The position numbers were made by a program, and so were the translations under genes. Shown here in pieces: positions 1 to 10,483 of a stretch of 42,031 bases of DNA; the stretch's first letter is position 1, and each line of letters opens with the position of its first letter. The notes below the pieces were generated by a model, which worked only from the letters and a program-made list of their open reading frames with translations, made no database searches and had not been told where the DNA came from. Source of the DNA: Bacteroidota bacterium (GTDB lineage Bacteria; Bacteroidota; Ignavibacteria; Kryptoniales; JAKASW01); assembly GCA_021818875.1 (NCBI GenBank), contig JAKASW010000004.1:1-42031 (forward strand), read 5' to 3'.

Positions 1-704
1 GGTACATATACCCATCCACGCTCGTAATCTTTTCGCAGCCCGCGGATGATGTTCACGGTCTGAAGCGCCAGACCGAAATGCCTTGCAAGGGGAAAGAGTG
101 TTTCTTTGCGTTCCATGACAGCAGGTTAGTACCAGGCAAAGATCTCGGTCAGAAGGTAACCAACCAGACCGGCGACATTATGCATGTAGTCATCCATGTC
201 CTCTTCGGTCATGACATCCAACTTTTCCTGCCAGCGCGCCATCCCGAGTGAGGTTTCCCTGACGTACTTGGTAATGATGTTCTGGATCGGCTGGGGAAAT
301 TTTCTGAGGCGATCGAGGATTTCTCCGGCGTGTTTCGCAACGTAAACCTCAGGGTCACTCTCGTCAAGATGAAGTATCTTGCCCGTCAGACTATCGACCG
401 GAGTGTTGTCTACGAGGACATGAGCCCAGACCCGAAGAAGTTCCGCTTTGTTGGGAGCATTGAGGATCGTGTTGTCCTCAAGACAGTCTGAAACCCGGAA
501 GAGAAGATAGGCGGTGGTGACGACATCACGCATCGGTTTCGGGAGTCGCTCTATCGAGACAGCGAAGGTACGGCTTACAGCTTGCAGCATCTCATTTGCC
601 TGCAGGCTGTTGGCCCGCATCTGCGCTTTTCTATGAACGGCCGATGCCTCTTCTGACCTTCTTCCTGGAAGTTCAAGTGTCGGCTTATCGAGTAGTCCCT
701 GCAT
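1..704 (-). pseudogene. Squalene/phytoene synthase family protein interrupted by an in-frame TAA at 126-128; runs off the left edge
   Basis: N-terminal part has squalene-synthase-like motifs (SRTFAVSIERLPKPMRDVVTTAYLLFRVSDCLEDN; DDYMHNVAGLVGYLLTEIFAWY). The same frame after the TAA reads PAVMERKETLFPLARHFGLALQTVNIIRGLRKDYERGWVYV, which continues the family. Confidence 0.85.
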
Positions 705-931
705 AGGAGTTCCGTTTTTGATTCTTGATTAATATAACACTCGGCGAGTTCCGATGCCTGTCGTGTTCTCTGATTGTGTGCCGGACCAATCTATCCGGAT
801 TGTTTTCCTTTCTTGAACCTCACGTACCAGTCTTGTAGCTTACTACACGTTTGCGCCGGTTCTGGTGTGGCACAGAAGTGTATCTACGGCACGGACTAAA
901 AAGCGTGGGAACTTATAACATGGGAGAAACA

Positions 932-3094
932 ATGATAAGGCGTTCTTCATCTCTGGCTGTAATTTTGGCCATATCAATTTCAGCTCTTTCTTCAAGCGCC
1001 AGGTCGACTCGGTCGCTCAGCGCCCAGGACACAATAGCTCAGGGCTTCACGAGCGCAAATCCGTTTGCTGAAGCGAGCCCTCTTCTTTACCAGGCTCCTC
1101 CGTTCGACAAGATACATGACTCAGATTACAAACCTGCGATGGAAGAAGGAATGTGTCTGCAACTAAGCGAGATCGAAAGCATCGCCTCCAATCGGGCACG
1201 TCCGACATTCGAGAATACAATCGTTGCCATGGAACGTTCCGGTGAGCTTCTCACTCGTGCCGCCAAAGTTTTCTTCGCGGTACAACAAGCCAATACCGAT
1301 GACACGCTTCAGGCCATCCTTTCTGAGGAGGCTCCGAGACTCGCAGCGCATAACGACGCGATTTATCTGAATGACAAATTGTTCCAGCGGGTGAAAGTCA
1401 TTTATGACAACCGTAATCTTCTTGATCTCGATCCCGTGCAGAAGTTCCTCATCAGACGATACTATCTGGATTTTGTCCGTGCCGGCACTTTGCTGTCTGA
1501 ACAAGACAAAACCCGACTCAAGGAGATCAATCAGGAAGAAGCTAAACTCGAGACTGATTTCCAGAACAGGCTCCTTGCGGCCACGAAGACGGGCGCGGTT
1601 GTCATGGATAATAGGAACGAGCTTGATGGATTAAACGAAGCAGAAATTACTGCCGTATCTCAGGCTGCGCACGACCGGGGTCTGGACGGCAAATATGTAT
1701 TACCTCTGCAGAACACCACTCAACAACCGGCACAGGCTGAGTTGACAAACCGCCTGGTGCGGGAACGACTCTTCGATGCGTCCACGATGCGCAACGAGAA
1801 AGGCGACAGCAACGATACTCGTGGAATCATTCTTCGGCTTGAATCATTGCGAGCCGAAAAAGCCAGGCTGCTGGGCTTCCCGAACTATGCGGCATACTCA
1901 CTTGACGATAAGATGGCAAGAACTCCAGCGGCTGTGATCAAGCTTCTGACCGACCTTGTACCCGCAACAATGAAGAAGGCACAGGGCGAAGCGCAAAGAA
2001 TGGAGCCATTGGCAAAAAAGCAGGATGCCGACTTTAAGCTCGAACCCTGGGACTGGCAGTATTATGCGGAGAAAGTGCGGAAGGCGCGATACGATCTCGA
2101 TGAGTCTCAGATCAAACCATACTTCGAACTGAACCGTGTTCTCGAAGACGGAGTCTTCTACGCTGCCAACCGGCTTTACGATCTGACTTTCAAGGAGCGA
2201 AAGGATATTCCAGTGTACCAGCCTGACGTGCGGGTGTTCGAAGTATTTGACTCGGCCGGAAAATCCATTGCTCTCTGGTATTGCGATTACTTCAAACGCG
2301 ACAACAAATCCGGCGGAGCGTGGGAAGACACGTTTGTCGATGGATCGGGCTTGCTCGGTACTCAACCTGTTGTGTATAACGTCGCCAACTTCCCGAAGCC
2401 GGCTTCCGGTCAGCCGGCATTGCTCACATACGATGACGTAACGACCATGTTCCACGAATTCGGACACGCCCTGCACGCCATGTTGACGACGGTCGAGTAT
2501 CCGCGACTCGCGGGCACAAATGTGCCGAGAGACTTCGTGGAGGTCCCTTCTCAGTTCAACGAGCATTGGGCTCTTTATCCGGAGGTCCTGGCACACTATG
2601 CGATGAACTACAAGACTGGCGAGCCGATGCCCCAGTCGCTGGTCGTCAAAATCAAAAAGTCACAAACGTTCAATCAAGGGTTCGAAACCCTGGAGTACCT
2701 TGAAGCCTCTCTGCTCGATATGGCATGGCACACGCTTCCCGCAGTAGTGAGAGTGGCGAGCGTCGACTCGTTCGAGACAGCGGCTCTCCACCACTACAAA
2801 GTCTACATGCGGCTTGTCCCGCCAAGGTACAGGTCCACTTACTTTGCACATATCTGGGAAGGCGGCTACTCGGCGGGATACTATTCATACATTTGGAGTG
2901 AAGTCATCGACGACGACGCGTTCGAGTGGTTCGAAGAGCATGGAGGTCTGACTCGCGCGAACGGCGAGCGGTTCCAAAGAATGATCCTTTCGCGCGGCGG
3001 GACTGAAGACGTGGGCGCAATGTACCGTGCCTTTCGCGGAAGGGATGCAGATGTGAAGGCGCTGCTTAAAGATCGCGGGCTGACTCAGAATTGA
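932..3094 (+). CDS. M3 family metallopeptidase (peptidyl-dipeptidase Dcp/oligopeptidase type) with N-terminal signal peptide
   Basis: HEFGHALH zinc motif and family-wide similarity. The ATG at 932 (MIRRSSSLAVILAISISALSSSA) gives a signal peptide and is preferred over 851. Confidence 0.93.
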   Translation: MIRRSSSLAVILAISISALSSSARSTRSLSAQDTIAQGFTSANPFAEASPLLYQAPPFDKIHDSDYKPAMEEGMCLQLSEIESIASNRARPTFENTIVAMERSGELLTRAAKVFFAVQQANTDDTLQAILSEEAPRLAAHNDAIYLNDKLFQRVKVIYDNRNLLDLDPVQKFLIRRYYLDFVRAGTLLSEQDKTRLKEINQEEAKLETDFQNRLLAATKTGAVVMDNRNELDGLNEAEITAVSQAAHDRGLDGKYVLPLQNTTQQPAQAELTNRLVRERLFDASTMRNEKGDSNDTRGIILRLESLRAEKARLLGFPNYAAYSLDDKMARTPAAVIKLLTDLVPATMKKAQGEAQRMEPLAKKQDADFKLEPWDWQYYAEKVRKARYDLDESQIKPYFELNRVLEDGVFYAANRLYDLTFKERKDIPVYQPDVRVFEVFDSAGKSIALWYCDYFKRDNKSGGAWEDTFVDGSGLLGTQPVVYNVANFPKPASGQPALLTYDDVTTMFHEFGHALHAMLTTVEYPRLAGTNVPRDFVEVPSQFNEHWALYPEVLAHYAMNYKTGEPMPQSLVVKIKKSQTFNQGFETLEYLEASLLDMAWHTLPAVVRVASVDSFETAALHHYKVYMRLVPPRYRSTYFAHIWEGGYSAGYYSYIWSEVIDDDAFEWFEEHGGLTRANGERFQRMILSRGGTEDVGAMYRAFRGRDADVKALLKDRGLTQN

Positions 3095-3161
3095 GATTAG
3101 GCTAGCGAGGAATTGATCGTGGTCGGGGATTGGGAAGAGAACTGACCTGAAAAGAATTCAA

Positions 3162-3223
3162 CCACAGAGGCCACTAAGGCACACCAAAAGCGATTTGACA
3201 AATGCCTTCCGCGATCTCTGTGG
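3162..3223. repeat. Long imperfect hairpin between convergent genes; possible bidirectional terminator or dispersed palindromic element
   Basis: CCACAGAG(3162-3169)-6nt-AAGGCA(3176-3181) pairs with TGCCTT(3203-3208)-7nt-CTCTGTGG(3216-3223). Confidence 0.65.
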
Positions 3224-3250
3224 CTATGCTTGTTGGTTAAGCCTCTAACT

Positions 3251-4267
3251 CTACATTCTCTTGAATTTCGACAGGGCGTCCTCCTGTACCATGATCACTC
3301 TGTCACTGAACCTTTCAAACTCTTCGTCAGGCACTTGCAATTCCGGATGAGATAAGATGTGGTGCAGGGAAAGTCGGACGCCTTCGTGGAATGGAACCGT
3401 CGCGACGAACCCGGGTACCAGCCGTTTGAGCTTTGAGTTATCGAACACGACGCTGTGCGCCTTATCGCCGAGCAGGTTCCCTTCGAACTCATTGTCACAT
3501 GCCGATAGAAAATCGGAGGAGACATGAACTTTCTTGACCTCCATGCCGAGTGTATCTCCGATGCAGTTGTAGATCGCATCCCAGGTGAGTGATTCATCCG
3601 ACGTGATCTGAATCGTTTCTCCGATTGCTGCTGGGTTCCCCATGATCCCGACAAATCCTTTTGCAAAATCGGAATTGTGAGTCATGGTCCATAACGAAGT
3701 GCCATCTCCGTGAACAAGGATGGACTTGCCCTTTCTAATCCGATCAATCACCTGCCAGCTACCTTTTCGTCCATGGACAGACACAGGAATGCTGCGCTCA
3801 TCATAGGTGTAGCTCGGTCTGACAATCGTTGTCGGGAACCCGTTCTTCCGGTATTCTTCCATCAACCGATTTTCACACGCAATTTTCTTGCGTGAGTATT
3901 CCCAGTATGGATTTGCAACCGGGGTCCCTTCCGTAATTACATAATGAGACAACGGTTTCTGGTATGCCGATGCGGAGCTGATGAAAATGAATTGACGGGT
4001 TTTGCCGGTGAATAGCCGGATGTCTCGTTCAACTTGAGCCACATCGAAAGCGATATAATCCACCACCACATCGAATCTCATATCATGGATCAGTCCCCCG
4101 ACTGCTTTCTCGTCATTGATGTCTGCTTTTACGACCTTTGATTTTTCCGGGACCACCTCGGATCTTCTGCCTCTATTGAGGAGGACAAGTTCCCAGCCGC
4201 TCCCGACACTAAGACGTGAAACCGCCGTGCTGATTGTTCCGGTTCCGCCAATAAACAACGCTTTCAT
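3251..4267 (-). CDS. NAD-dependent epimerase/dehydratase (extended SDR) family protein
   Basis: N-terminal MKALFIGGTGTISTAV (GxxGxxS/T Rossmann motif). AAAGGAG ribosome-binding site upstream of the ATG at 4267. Confidence 0.88.
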   Translation of the reverse strand: MKALFIGGTGTISTAVSRLSVGSGWELVLLNRGRRSEVVPEKSKVVKADINDEKAVGGLIHDMRFDVVVDYIAFDVAQVERDIRLFTGKTRQFIFISSASAYQKPLSHYVITEGTPVANPYWEYSRKKIACENRLMEEYRKNGFPTTIVRPSYTYDERSIPVSVHGRKGSWQVIDRIRKGKSILVHGDGTSLWTMTHNSDFAKGFVGIMGNPAAIGETIQITSDESLTWDAIYNCIGDTLGMEVKKVHVSSDFLSACDNEFEGNLLGDKAHSVVFDNSKLKRLVPGFVATVPFHEGVRLSLHHILSHPELQVPDEEFERFSDRVIMVQEDALSKFKRM

Positions 4268-4591
4268 GAATTCTCCTTTTGGAATGATTTGCACTTCGAC
4301 GGCGCAGCAAATATATTACGCGGAAAACAGGACGGAACAAAGTCATCAGTGATTCACTCTCGGAACATAGTTCGGCAGTGCCGCAATCAGACAGCCTCCC
4401 GCAGATGTTCCGGATTGTCGCAGGCAATAATAATCTGCGAAGGACAGCAAAATTCCCACTCGATAATGCGGAATATGCGATAAGCGAATGCCGCAAGGGG
4501 GCACTGCGGGAAACAAGACAGTTCGATTTCATTGCAGAAAGTTTACGATTAGGAAAACTATAATCCCCAAATAGAAGGAGCTGGCATTCAG

Positions 4592-5860
4592 ATGGAAAAT
4601 GGTGGCTACAAACTTTACGGTTACAGATGGCTCGTGCTTGTAGTGTTCATGCTGGTTGCAGCTTTCAACCAGCTTGTGTGGATTACGTTTGCGCCGGTGA
4701 CCGACGCGGCCGCCGCATACTACCACGTCTCACAGCTCGACGTCGGTTTGCTATCGATGAGCTTCATGATTGCCTACCTCATTGTATCTATTCCTGCATC
4801 ATGGGTAATTGACACATACGGATTTCGCATCTCCGTCGGCATCGGTGCGGCTCTGACAGGTGTGTTTGCATTGATCCGTGGATTGGTGGCGTCAGATTTC
4901 ACAATGGTCATGGTTGCGCAGATAGGATGTGCTGTCGGACAGCCGTTCATTTTGAATGCGCTCACAAAAGTGGCAGCAAGGTGGTTCCCGATCGAAGAGC
5001 GGGCCACGGCGTCTGGGCTGGGTTCACTCGCGATGTATCTCGGTATCCTGGCAGGCCTGGCTTTAACTCCTGCACTCGTCTCCGGGGCCGGATTCTCAGC
5101 CATGCTAATGTATTACGGAATCGGGTCACTCGTTGCGGCAGTGCTCTTCATTGTGTTTGCCCGCGAACGTCCGGCAACACCGCCGGGTGTCGCGGAGTCA
5201 AAAGAGCGGGCGTTGATGTTTGACGGAATGAAGAACGTTTTGCGGAATGGGAACTTCATACTCCTGATGCTGATATTTTTTATAGGACTTGGTGTATTCA
5301 ACAGCGTCACAACCTGGATCGAAGACATAATCAGCCCGCGCGGATTCACGGCGGCTCAAGCCGGGACTGCGGGCGGTTTGATGATCATCGGAGGAATAAT
5401 CGGAGCACTTATTCTTCCGACACTCTCCGATAAGTATCGACGGCGAGTACCGTTCATTCTAGTAGGACTTGCCGGCATGATTCCAGGATTATTGGGAATT
5501 ACTTATGCCGATGGAAGCGGGCTCCTTTATGTATCATCGTTCGCGCTCGGCTTTTTCCTGCTGAGCACGGGGCCGATCGGATTTCAGTACGGTGCTGAGA
5601 TTGCCCGGCCTACCCCGGAAGGGACTTCGAACGGTTTGCTTTTGCTGATGGGACAAATATCTGGGATCGCGTTCATATTTGGGATGGATGCATTTAGAAT
5701 TGGTCCTAAAGGTTCCATGACACCGTCGTTGCTATTTATGGTTGGTCTGGTTTTGGTTGGTCTACTGATGGCAACCAGGTTGAAGGAATCTGAATTGGTG
5801 AAGAGCGCTGGAGTGGATCTCTCACGATCAATGGAGAAAGATAATGAGACGGTGTCATGA
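4592..5860 (+). CDS. MFS transporter
   Basis: About 12 hydrophobic segments, MFS-like loop ATLSDKYRRRVPF, AAGGAG RBS. Confidence 0.88.
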   Translation: MENGGYKLYGYRWLVLVVFMLVAAFNQLVWITFAPVTDAAAAYYHVSQLDVGLLSMSFMIAYLIVSIPASWVIDTYGFRISVGIGAALTGVFALIRGLVASDFTMVMVAQIGCAVGQPFILNALTKVAARWFPIEERATASGLGSLAMYLGILAGLALTPALVSGAGFSAMLMYYGIGSLVAAVLFIVFARERPATPPGVAESKERALMFDGMKNVLRNGNFILLMLIFFIGLGVFNSVTTWIEDIISPRGFTAAQAGTAGGLMIIGGIIGALILPTLSDKYRRRVPFILVGLAGMIPGLLGITYADGSGLLYVSSFALGFFLLSTGPIGFQYGAEIARPTPEGTSNGLLLLMGQISGIAFIFGMDAFRIGPKGSMTPSLLFMVGLVLVGLLMATRLKESELVKSAGVDLSRSMEKDNETVS

Positions 5861-5951
5861 AAGTTGTCTTTTGTAATTTCAGTTGACTTGCGATAATATC
5901 TACTGGAGTGTTAGAGCAGAACAAACAGGAACCAATTTCTATGAGGTAAGT

Positions 5952-8081
5952 GTGAAAACGCATGTTGCTATCCTTTCAACTATTCTCCTTCTTTCCACGA
6001 TAATTCTGGTTGGATGCAGCTCGGCTCCGAAGCCGCCTGCGACTGCAACGGATTCTGTCACTACCAGCTATTTCGGCACCGTCGTTCCCGATCCGTATCG
6101 CTGGTTGGAGAACGGCTCATCGCCAAAAGTGAAACAGTGGATCAAAGCGGAAAATAAATATACCGACAAGATATTGTCGGGTTTTCCCGAGGCGAACTCC
6201 GTCGAGAAACGTCTCAGGTCACTATCGATCACCTCCGTTGAAAGATATTCACCGAAGCTTGTGGATGGTAAGTTGTTCTTCATGCAGTGGACTCCTCCAC
6301 AGCCACAACCGGTGGTAGCTTATGAGACATGGCCCGAAGGGCGGGTCAAAATGTTGATCGATGTTAACAGCGAGAAGAGCAACGCAATCACAGGATTTTG
6401 GCCGTCTCCGAAGGGTAATTATGTCGCATTCGGTACAGCTGTGGGGGGTAACGAAGCAACCACGATACACGTGCTCGATGTGAAGACGGGAAAAGTTTTG
6501 CCGGATTCTCTGCCTTACGCCGGGGGCGGAACAACCGGGCCAGGACTCGTCTGGGATCCGAATGAACATGGATTTACGTATGTACACCTGCCCGTGCCCG
6601 GAACGATTCCCGAAAGCGACCTTCAGTTCTACGCGGCTTTGTACCATCATGTGCTCGGCCAACCACAAAATGACGACAAGCTTGAGTTCGGAAAAGATTT
6701 ATCGAAAGTAGCGGAATACACTTTCATCCCTTCTGAAGGCGACGCTCACGCCGCGATGTTTGTCCATTTTGGAGATGGCAATCCCGATTACGTTTATACC
6801 AGAAATGGAATGAGTAGTTGGAAGGAAGTCCTCGGGCCGGAAGCAAACGTCCGGGTGGCATCGGAGGTTAATTACGGAGCAGCCTGGGATGGTGCCAATC
6901 TCCTCGTCATATCTTATGAAAATGCACCGATGGGCAAATTGCTATCGATTGCTCCCGATGGACGGTCCCGCGTACTACTTCAGCAAGGGACATGGGCGTT
7001 CAATTCCGTCTCTCCAGTGAAAGGTGGGTTCCTTATAAAAGAAGTCCTCGGACCGGACTGGAAAGTGGAGCAGCACTCTTCTGACGGGAAGCTTGTGAGG
7101 ACGGTCGACCTTCCGAAAACCGGTATCGGCATCGGGGGCCTTGTGTCCTCGCGCTATTCTGATAAGGCATTGATCACCTACTCCGGGTGGAAAATACCGG
7201 ACACGTGGGTTGAGTATAACTCGGTGAGTGGTGATCTCAAAACCATATTCCAGGTAAAACCGGCCGCCGACTATTCACAAGTAAGATTTCAAATTGTCGA
7301 TGCGACATCGAAAGATGGTACAAAGATTCCAGTGACAATACTTACCATGGAAGGAACCACTCCCGATGGTAAGCGACCAACTATCGTGACCGGCTACGGC
7401 GGATTTGGAATCCCGACGGCGCCGCACTTCATCGGCTCCTCTTTATTCTGGCTCGAAAACGGCGGGGTGCTGGCGTATGCGAATATCAGAGGTGGCGGCG
7501 AATTTGGAGAGGGCTGGCATGAAGCCGGAATGCTCGGACATAAACAGAATGTCTTCGATGACATGTACGCTGCGGCTGAGGAGATGGTTAAAGAGGGCTG
7601 GACAGACAGGGAGCATCTTGGTATCGTTGGAGGTTCTAATGGCGGACTCTTAATGGGTGCGGAACTGACACAACATCCGTTTGCATTCAAAGCCGTCGTC
7701 AGCTTCGTCGGTATCTACGACATGCTGAGAGCCGAGCTCTTTCCGAATGGACAATACAACATCAGCGAATACGGGACTTCGACGAAAGAGCCGGATTTCA
7801 AATGGCTTTACGCGTACTCGCCATACTATAATGTCAAGTCGCACACCGCTTACCCGGCAGTGCTTTTGGAGACTGCAGTAAACGATCCGCGTGTAGCACC
7901 CTGGCAGTCCAGAAAATTCGCGGCTGCTCTCCAGGCAGCCAATACCTCGGACAATCCAATCCTGCTCTTGACAAGAATGTCAGGAGGACACGGTGTAACC
8001 GCTTCATTTAGTCAGCGTCTCGGAAATGAAGCGGCTGGGTACACGTTCTTCGCCCACGAGCTGCGATTGAAGATTAAGTAA
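5952..8081 (+). CDS. S9 family (prolyl oligopeptidase-type) serine peptidase, putative lipoprotein
   Basis: DPYRWLEN N-terminal signature, GxSxGG nucleophile (GIVGGSNGGLL), C-terminal SGGHGVT. Lipobox LVGC after a GTG start at 5952. Confidence 0.93.
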   Translation: MKTHVAILSTILLLSTIILVGCSSAPKPPATATDSVTTSYFGTVVPDPYRWLENGSSPKVKQWIKAENKYTDKILSGFPEANSVEKRLRSLSITSVERYSPKLVDGKLFFMQWTPPQPQPVVAYETWPEGRVKMLIDVNSEKSNAITGFWPSPKGNYVAFGTAVGGNEATTIHVLDVKTGKVLPDSLPYAGGGTTGPGLVWDPNEHGFTYVHLPVPGTIPESDLQFYAALYHHVLGQPQNDDKLEFGKDLSKVAEYTFIPSEGDAHAAMFVHFGDGNPDYVYTRNGMSSWKEVLGPEANVRVASEVNYGAAWDGANLLVISYENAPMGKLLSIAPDGRSRVLLQQGTWAFNSVSPVKGGFLIKEVLGPDWKVEQHSSDGKLVRTVDLPKTGIGIGGLVSSRYSDKALITYSGWKIPDTWVEYNSVSGDLKTIFQVKPAADYSQVRFQIVDATSKDGTKIPVTILTMEGTTPDGKRPTIVTGYGGFGIPTAPHFIGSSLFWLENGGVLAYANIRGGGEFGEGWHEAGMLGHKQNVFDDMYAAAEEMVKEGWTDREHLGIVGGSNGGLLMGAELTQHPFAFKAVVSFVGIYDMLRAELFPNGQYNISEYGTSTKEPDFKWLYAYSPYYNVKSHTAYPAVLLETAVNDPRVAPWQSRKFAAALQAANTSDNPILLLTRMSGGHGVTASFSQRLGNEAAGYTFFAHELRLKIK

Positions 8082-8092
8082 ACCGGCTGGTT

Positions 8093-8145
8093 CTTAACCT
8101 TGCGAAGGTTGTTGTTCAAATGTCCCGCGACCATCGCAAGGTAAG
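8093..8145. terminator. Inverted repeat between convergent CDSs; putative bidirectional terminator
   Basis: CTTAACCTTGCGA (8093-8105) versus TCGCAAGGTAAG (8134-8145). AACCTTgcgAAGGTT (8096-8110) is also a hairpin on its own. Confidence 0.55.
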
Positions 8146-8152
8146 AAGTTTC

Positions 8153-10483
8153 CTACCTCGGCAAAATTCTGTAAGTCTTCTTGACCAGGGAGACGTCGGT
8201 CTCCACGAACGGTCGCGGCATAAGCGAACCGGGCCGTGGTGGAAGAGAGAGTCCACCCGGTGATGGAAGGCCGGGAGCGACGCTTATTTCCGTTAGCCGT
8301 AGCGTGTCAGGGTGTGGGATGTTAAGAGAGAGCTTCCAATCTGATCGCGGTCTGCCGAAACAGTACAATATCCACTTTGCATTTTCATGCGATTCCACGG
8401 CAACGCTTGGCACAGGTCTGCCGTTGACATCTGGAGATATTATCCGAGTCAGCATGTTAGCATATAGTTTGATCAAATAGCCATTTGAAGGGGAAGGTAT
8501 CAATAATCTCAAATGGGAGTAACCGCCGCCGCTTGAATCCGACTCCACAGCAATCGAGTCGGCGGACATATCGACGACAGAGGCGTTGGCGACAACTAAA
8601 GGCTGGCCGGTGCCCGGAAAAAAATCCGCTGCTTCTGTCCCGTGCATGTCCTCTATATCTGCGGTGTCTTTGATGAATAGCCGCGTCCACTCGTCGCTTC
8701 GATCGTCGAATGACATCCAGTACGCACTCGTATTGTCAAGATCAACGGCGTAGACCATGCTGTCAGGCTCAGGGTGCTTTACATTGAAATCGTGAGTGAA
8801 GAATCCATCGGAGAAAAGAGCAAGACCGATCAAGAATAACACAGCCGGCAAAATCCATTTATTCGGGGATGTGATGATAGCAAGGTGAGGGAGGAGAGTC
8901 CCAATAGTCAGGATCGAAAGACCAACAACAACTGCTGCCATTTCCGGAAGCAGACCGTTGAGATAAAGGAGGTGTGACAATTGCGTGGCGAGATAAACTC
9001 CCGGTATAGCACAAATCAGAAGCACACCGAATATTAAAGGTGATCTGAAGTCCGCCTTTTTGACGACGAAGAAGAGGAGTAGTGCGAGCGAGCTCAGGAG
9101 AAGCGGCCATTCGGCAACGTAGCTTGCCTCGGGAGCATACCGTGCAGAAAGAATCAGAAAAATGAGCCACCACACGAGTGCTCCGGTTGCCATCTCGGAG
9201 GAACGAAAGAATTTGCGAAGGTAAACGTACCATGTTGCTGTTGCCGCGGCCGCAAATACGATGATCCCCGACAGGACAAAACCGGTGTTGTAGAAATAAC
9301 CGTAGATGAACCGCGATGCTTCGGGGAAATATCCCTGGAGAAATTCCCACAGAAAGAAAGTGCCGGTGCAGAAAACAGCCAGGGGTATGCCGAGGAGAAA
9401 AATCCCAACGATTGATTTGCCAAGTTTGATCACTTCGTTCCGAATGCCGGCGTAAATCATCAGGAGGAAGATTATCAACGTGGCTGCCGTCAATGGTGTC
9501 ACAAGAGAGACGGGATAATAAACGAAATGCGGCCAGAGGAAATTGAAATAAACGTCGTTCACCTCAGCAGCGGGCGGAAGAATCCGATCGCCGTAGTAAC
9601 GGGTCAGAGCGAGCGCGTAAGCTCCGTCGTGTTGCAGGCTGCGCGGGTCGACGTTTGCGTAGTTGTCCAGCTCGCTGTGATACCGATCGGCATCTCCAAT
9701 GAATGCGAAATTGTAGCCCGCGATCCCTTTCGTTTTCAACCTCGTGAAATCCGTATTGTTCGGCGAGCGCTTGTACAAATCATATGCAACGGAAGTCGCC
9801 ACAGCGTCCGGAACGTTTTGTGCCAGATCCTGAATCAGAGTCCCGTTGTTCTCGCTCGTTTCGAACATGAGGACTGGTCCCGAATTGCCTCTTGCCTCGA
9901 AGTTCAGCACGATGCCGATCTTCTTGACAAGCGACTCATTTTCAGCGATTGCTTGTGAACCCAGCATTCCTTCTTCTTCTCCGTCCGTGAAGATGGCGAT
10001 AACATCGTTCCTAAGCGGCGGAGACGACTTCAAAGCGTGAAGCGTCTCAAGTATCGTGGCCACTCCCGATCCATCATCGCTTGCACCCGGGCCGGTCGGA
10101 ACAGAATCATAGTGTGCCATCAGCACCACGGCCTTGCTGTTCGCCGTGCCCGGAAGTCTGGCTACTATGTTAACGACAAAAGCCGCATAGTGAATGCCAT
10201 GAAACATGCCTGTCACAGTTGTGCTGTCGAGAGTCGGCCTGATTCCCATCGCCCGAAGTTGGCCAACTATGTATTCTCGAACCTTCGCTTCTGCAGGAGT
10301 GCCGATCGGGTGCGGCGCTGCCGCAATATGTCTGATGTAGCCCATAGCTCTGTCGGCGGAGAAAACAGAGTCGGGTGCAGTAGCGGGGACCACTCCGGGT
10401 GGTTGCAAGTTGTAAATTGCGCTCGCAGCAACAACGATTAGAAAGAGAAGGGCAATAACAGCGGCTGGAATCGGTTTCATCAC
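8153..10483 (-). CDS. M28 family metallopeptidase with C-terminal multi-pass membrane region
   Basis: VVLMAHYDSVPTGPGASDDGSGVATILE, TDGEEEGMLGS and NTDF motifs of M28; followed by several hydrophobic helices. Confidence 0.92.
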   Translation of the reverse strand: MMKPIPAAVIALLFLIVVAASAIYNLQPPGVVPATAPDSVFSADRAMGYIRHIAAAPHPIGTPAEAKVREYIVGQLRAMGIRPTLDSTTVTGMFHGIHYAAFVVNIVARLPGTANSKAVVLMAHYDSVPTGPGASDDGSGVATILETLHALKSSPPLRNDVIAIFTDGEEEGMLGSQAIAENESLVKKIGIVLNFEARGNSGPVLMFETSENNGTLIQDLAQNVPDAVATSVAYDLYKRSPNNTDFTRLKTKGIAGYNFAFIGDADRYHSELDNYANVDPRSLQHDGAYALALTRYYGDRILPPAAEVNDVYFNFLWPHFVYYPVSLVTPLTAATLIIFLLMIYAGIRNEVIKLGKSIVGIFLLGIPLAVFCTGTFFLWEFLQGYFPEASRFIYGYFYNTGFVLSGIIVFAAAATATWYVYLRKFFRSSEMATGALVWWLIFLILSARYAPEASYVAEWPLLLSSLALLLFFVVKKADFRSPLIFGVLLICAIPGVYLATQLSHLLYLNGLLPEMAAVVVGLSILTIGTLLPHLAIITSPNKWILPAVLFLIGLALFSDGFFTHDFNVKHPEPDSMVYAVDLDNTSAYWMSFDDRSDEWTRLFIKDTADIEDMHGTEAADFFPGTGQPLVVANASVVDMSADSIAVESDSSGGGYSHLRLLIPSPSNGYLIKLYANMLTRIISPDVNGRPVPSVAVESHENAKWILYCFGRPRSDWKLSLNIPHPDTLRLTEISVAPGLPSPGGLSLPPRPGSLMPRPFVETDVSLVKKTYRILPR

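Noticed and set aside
1163-2888. Antisense ORFs within the M3 peptidase gene (for example 1898-2596)
   Set aside because: Opposite-strand shadows of a clear coding gene; no RBS or family motif.
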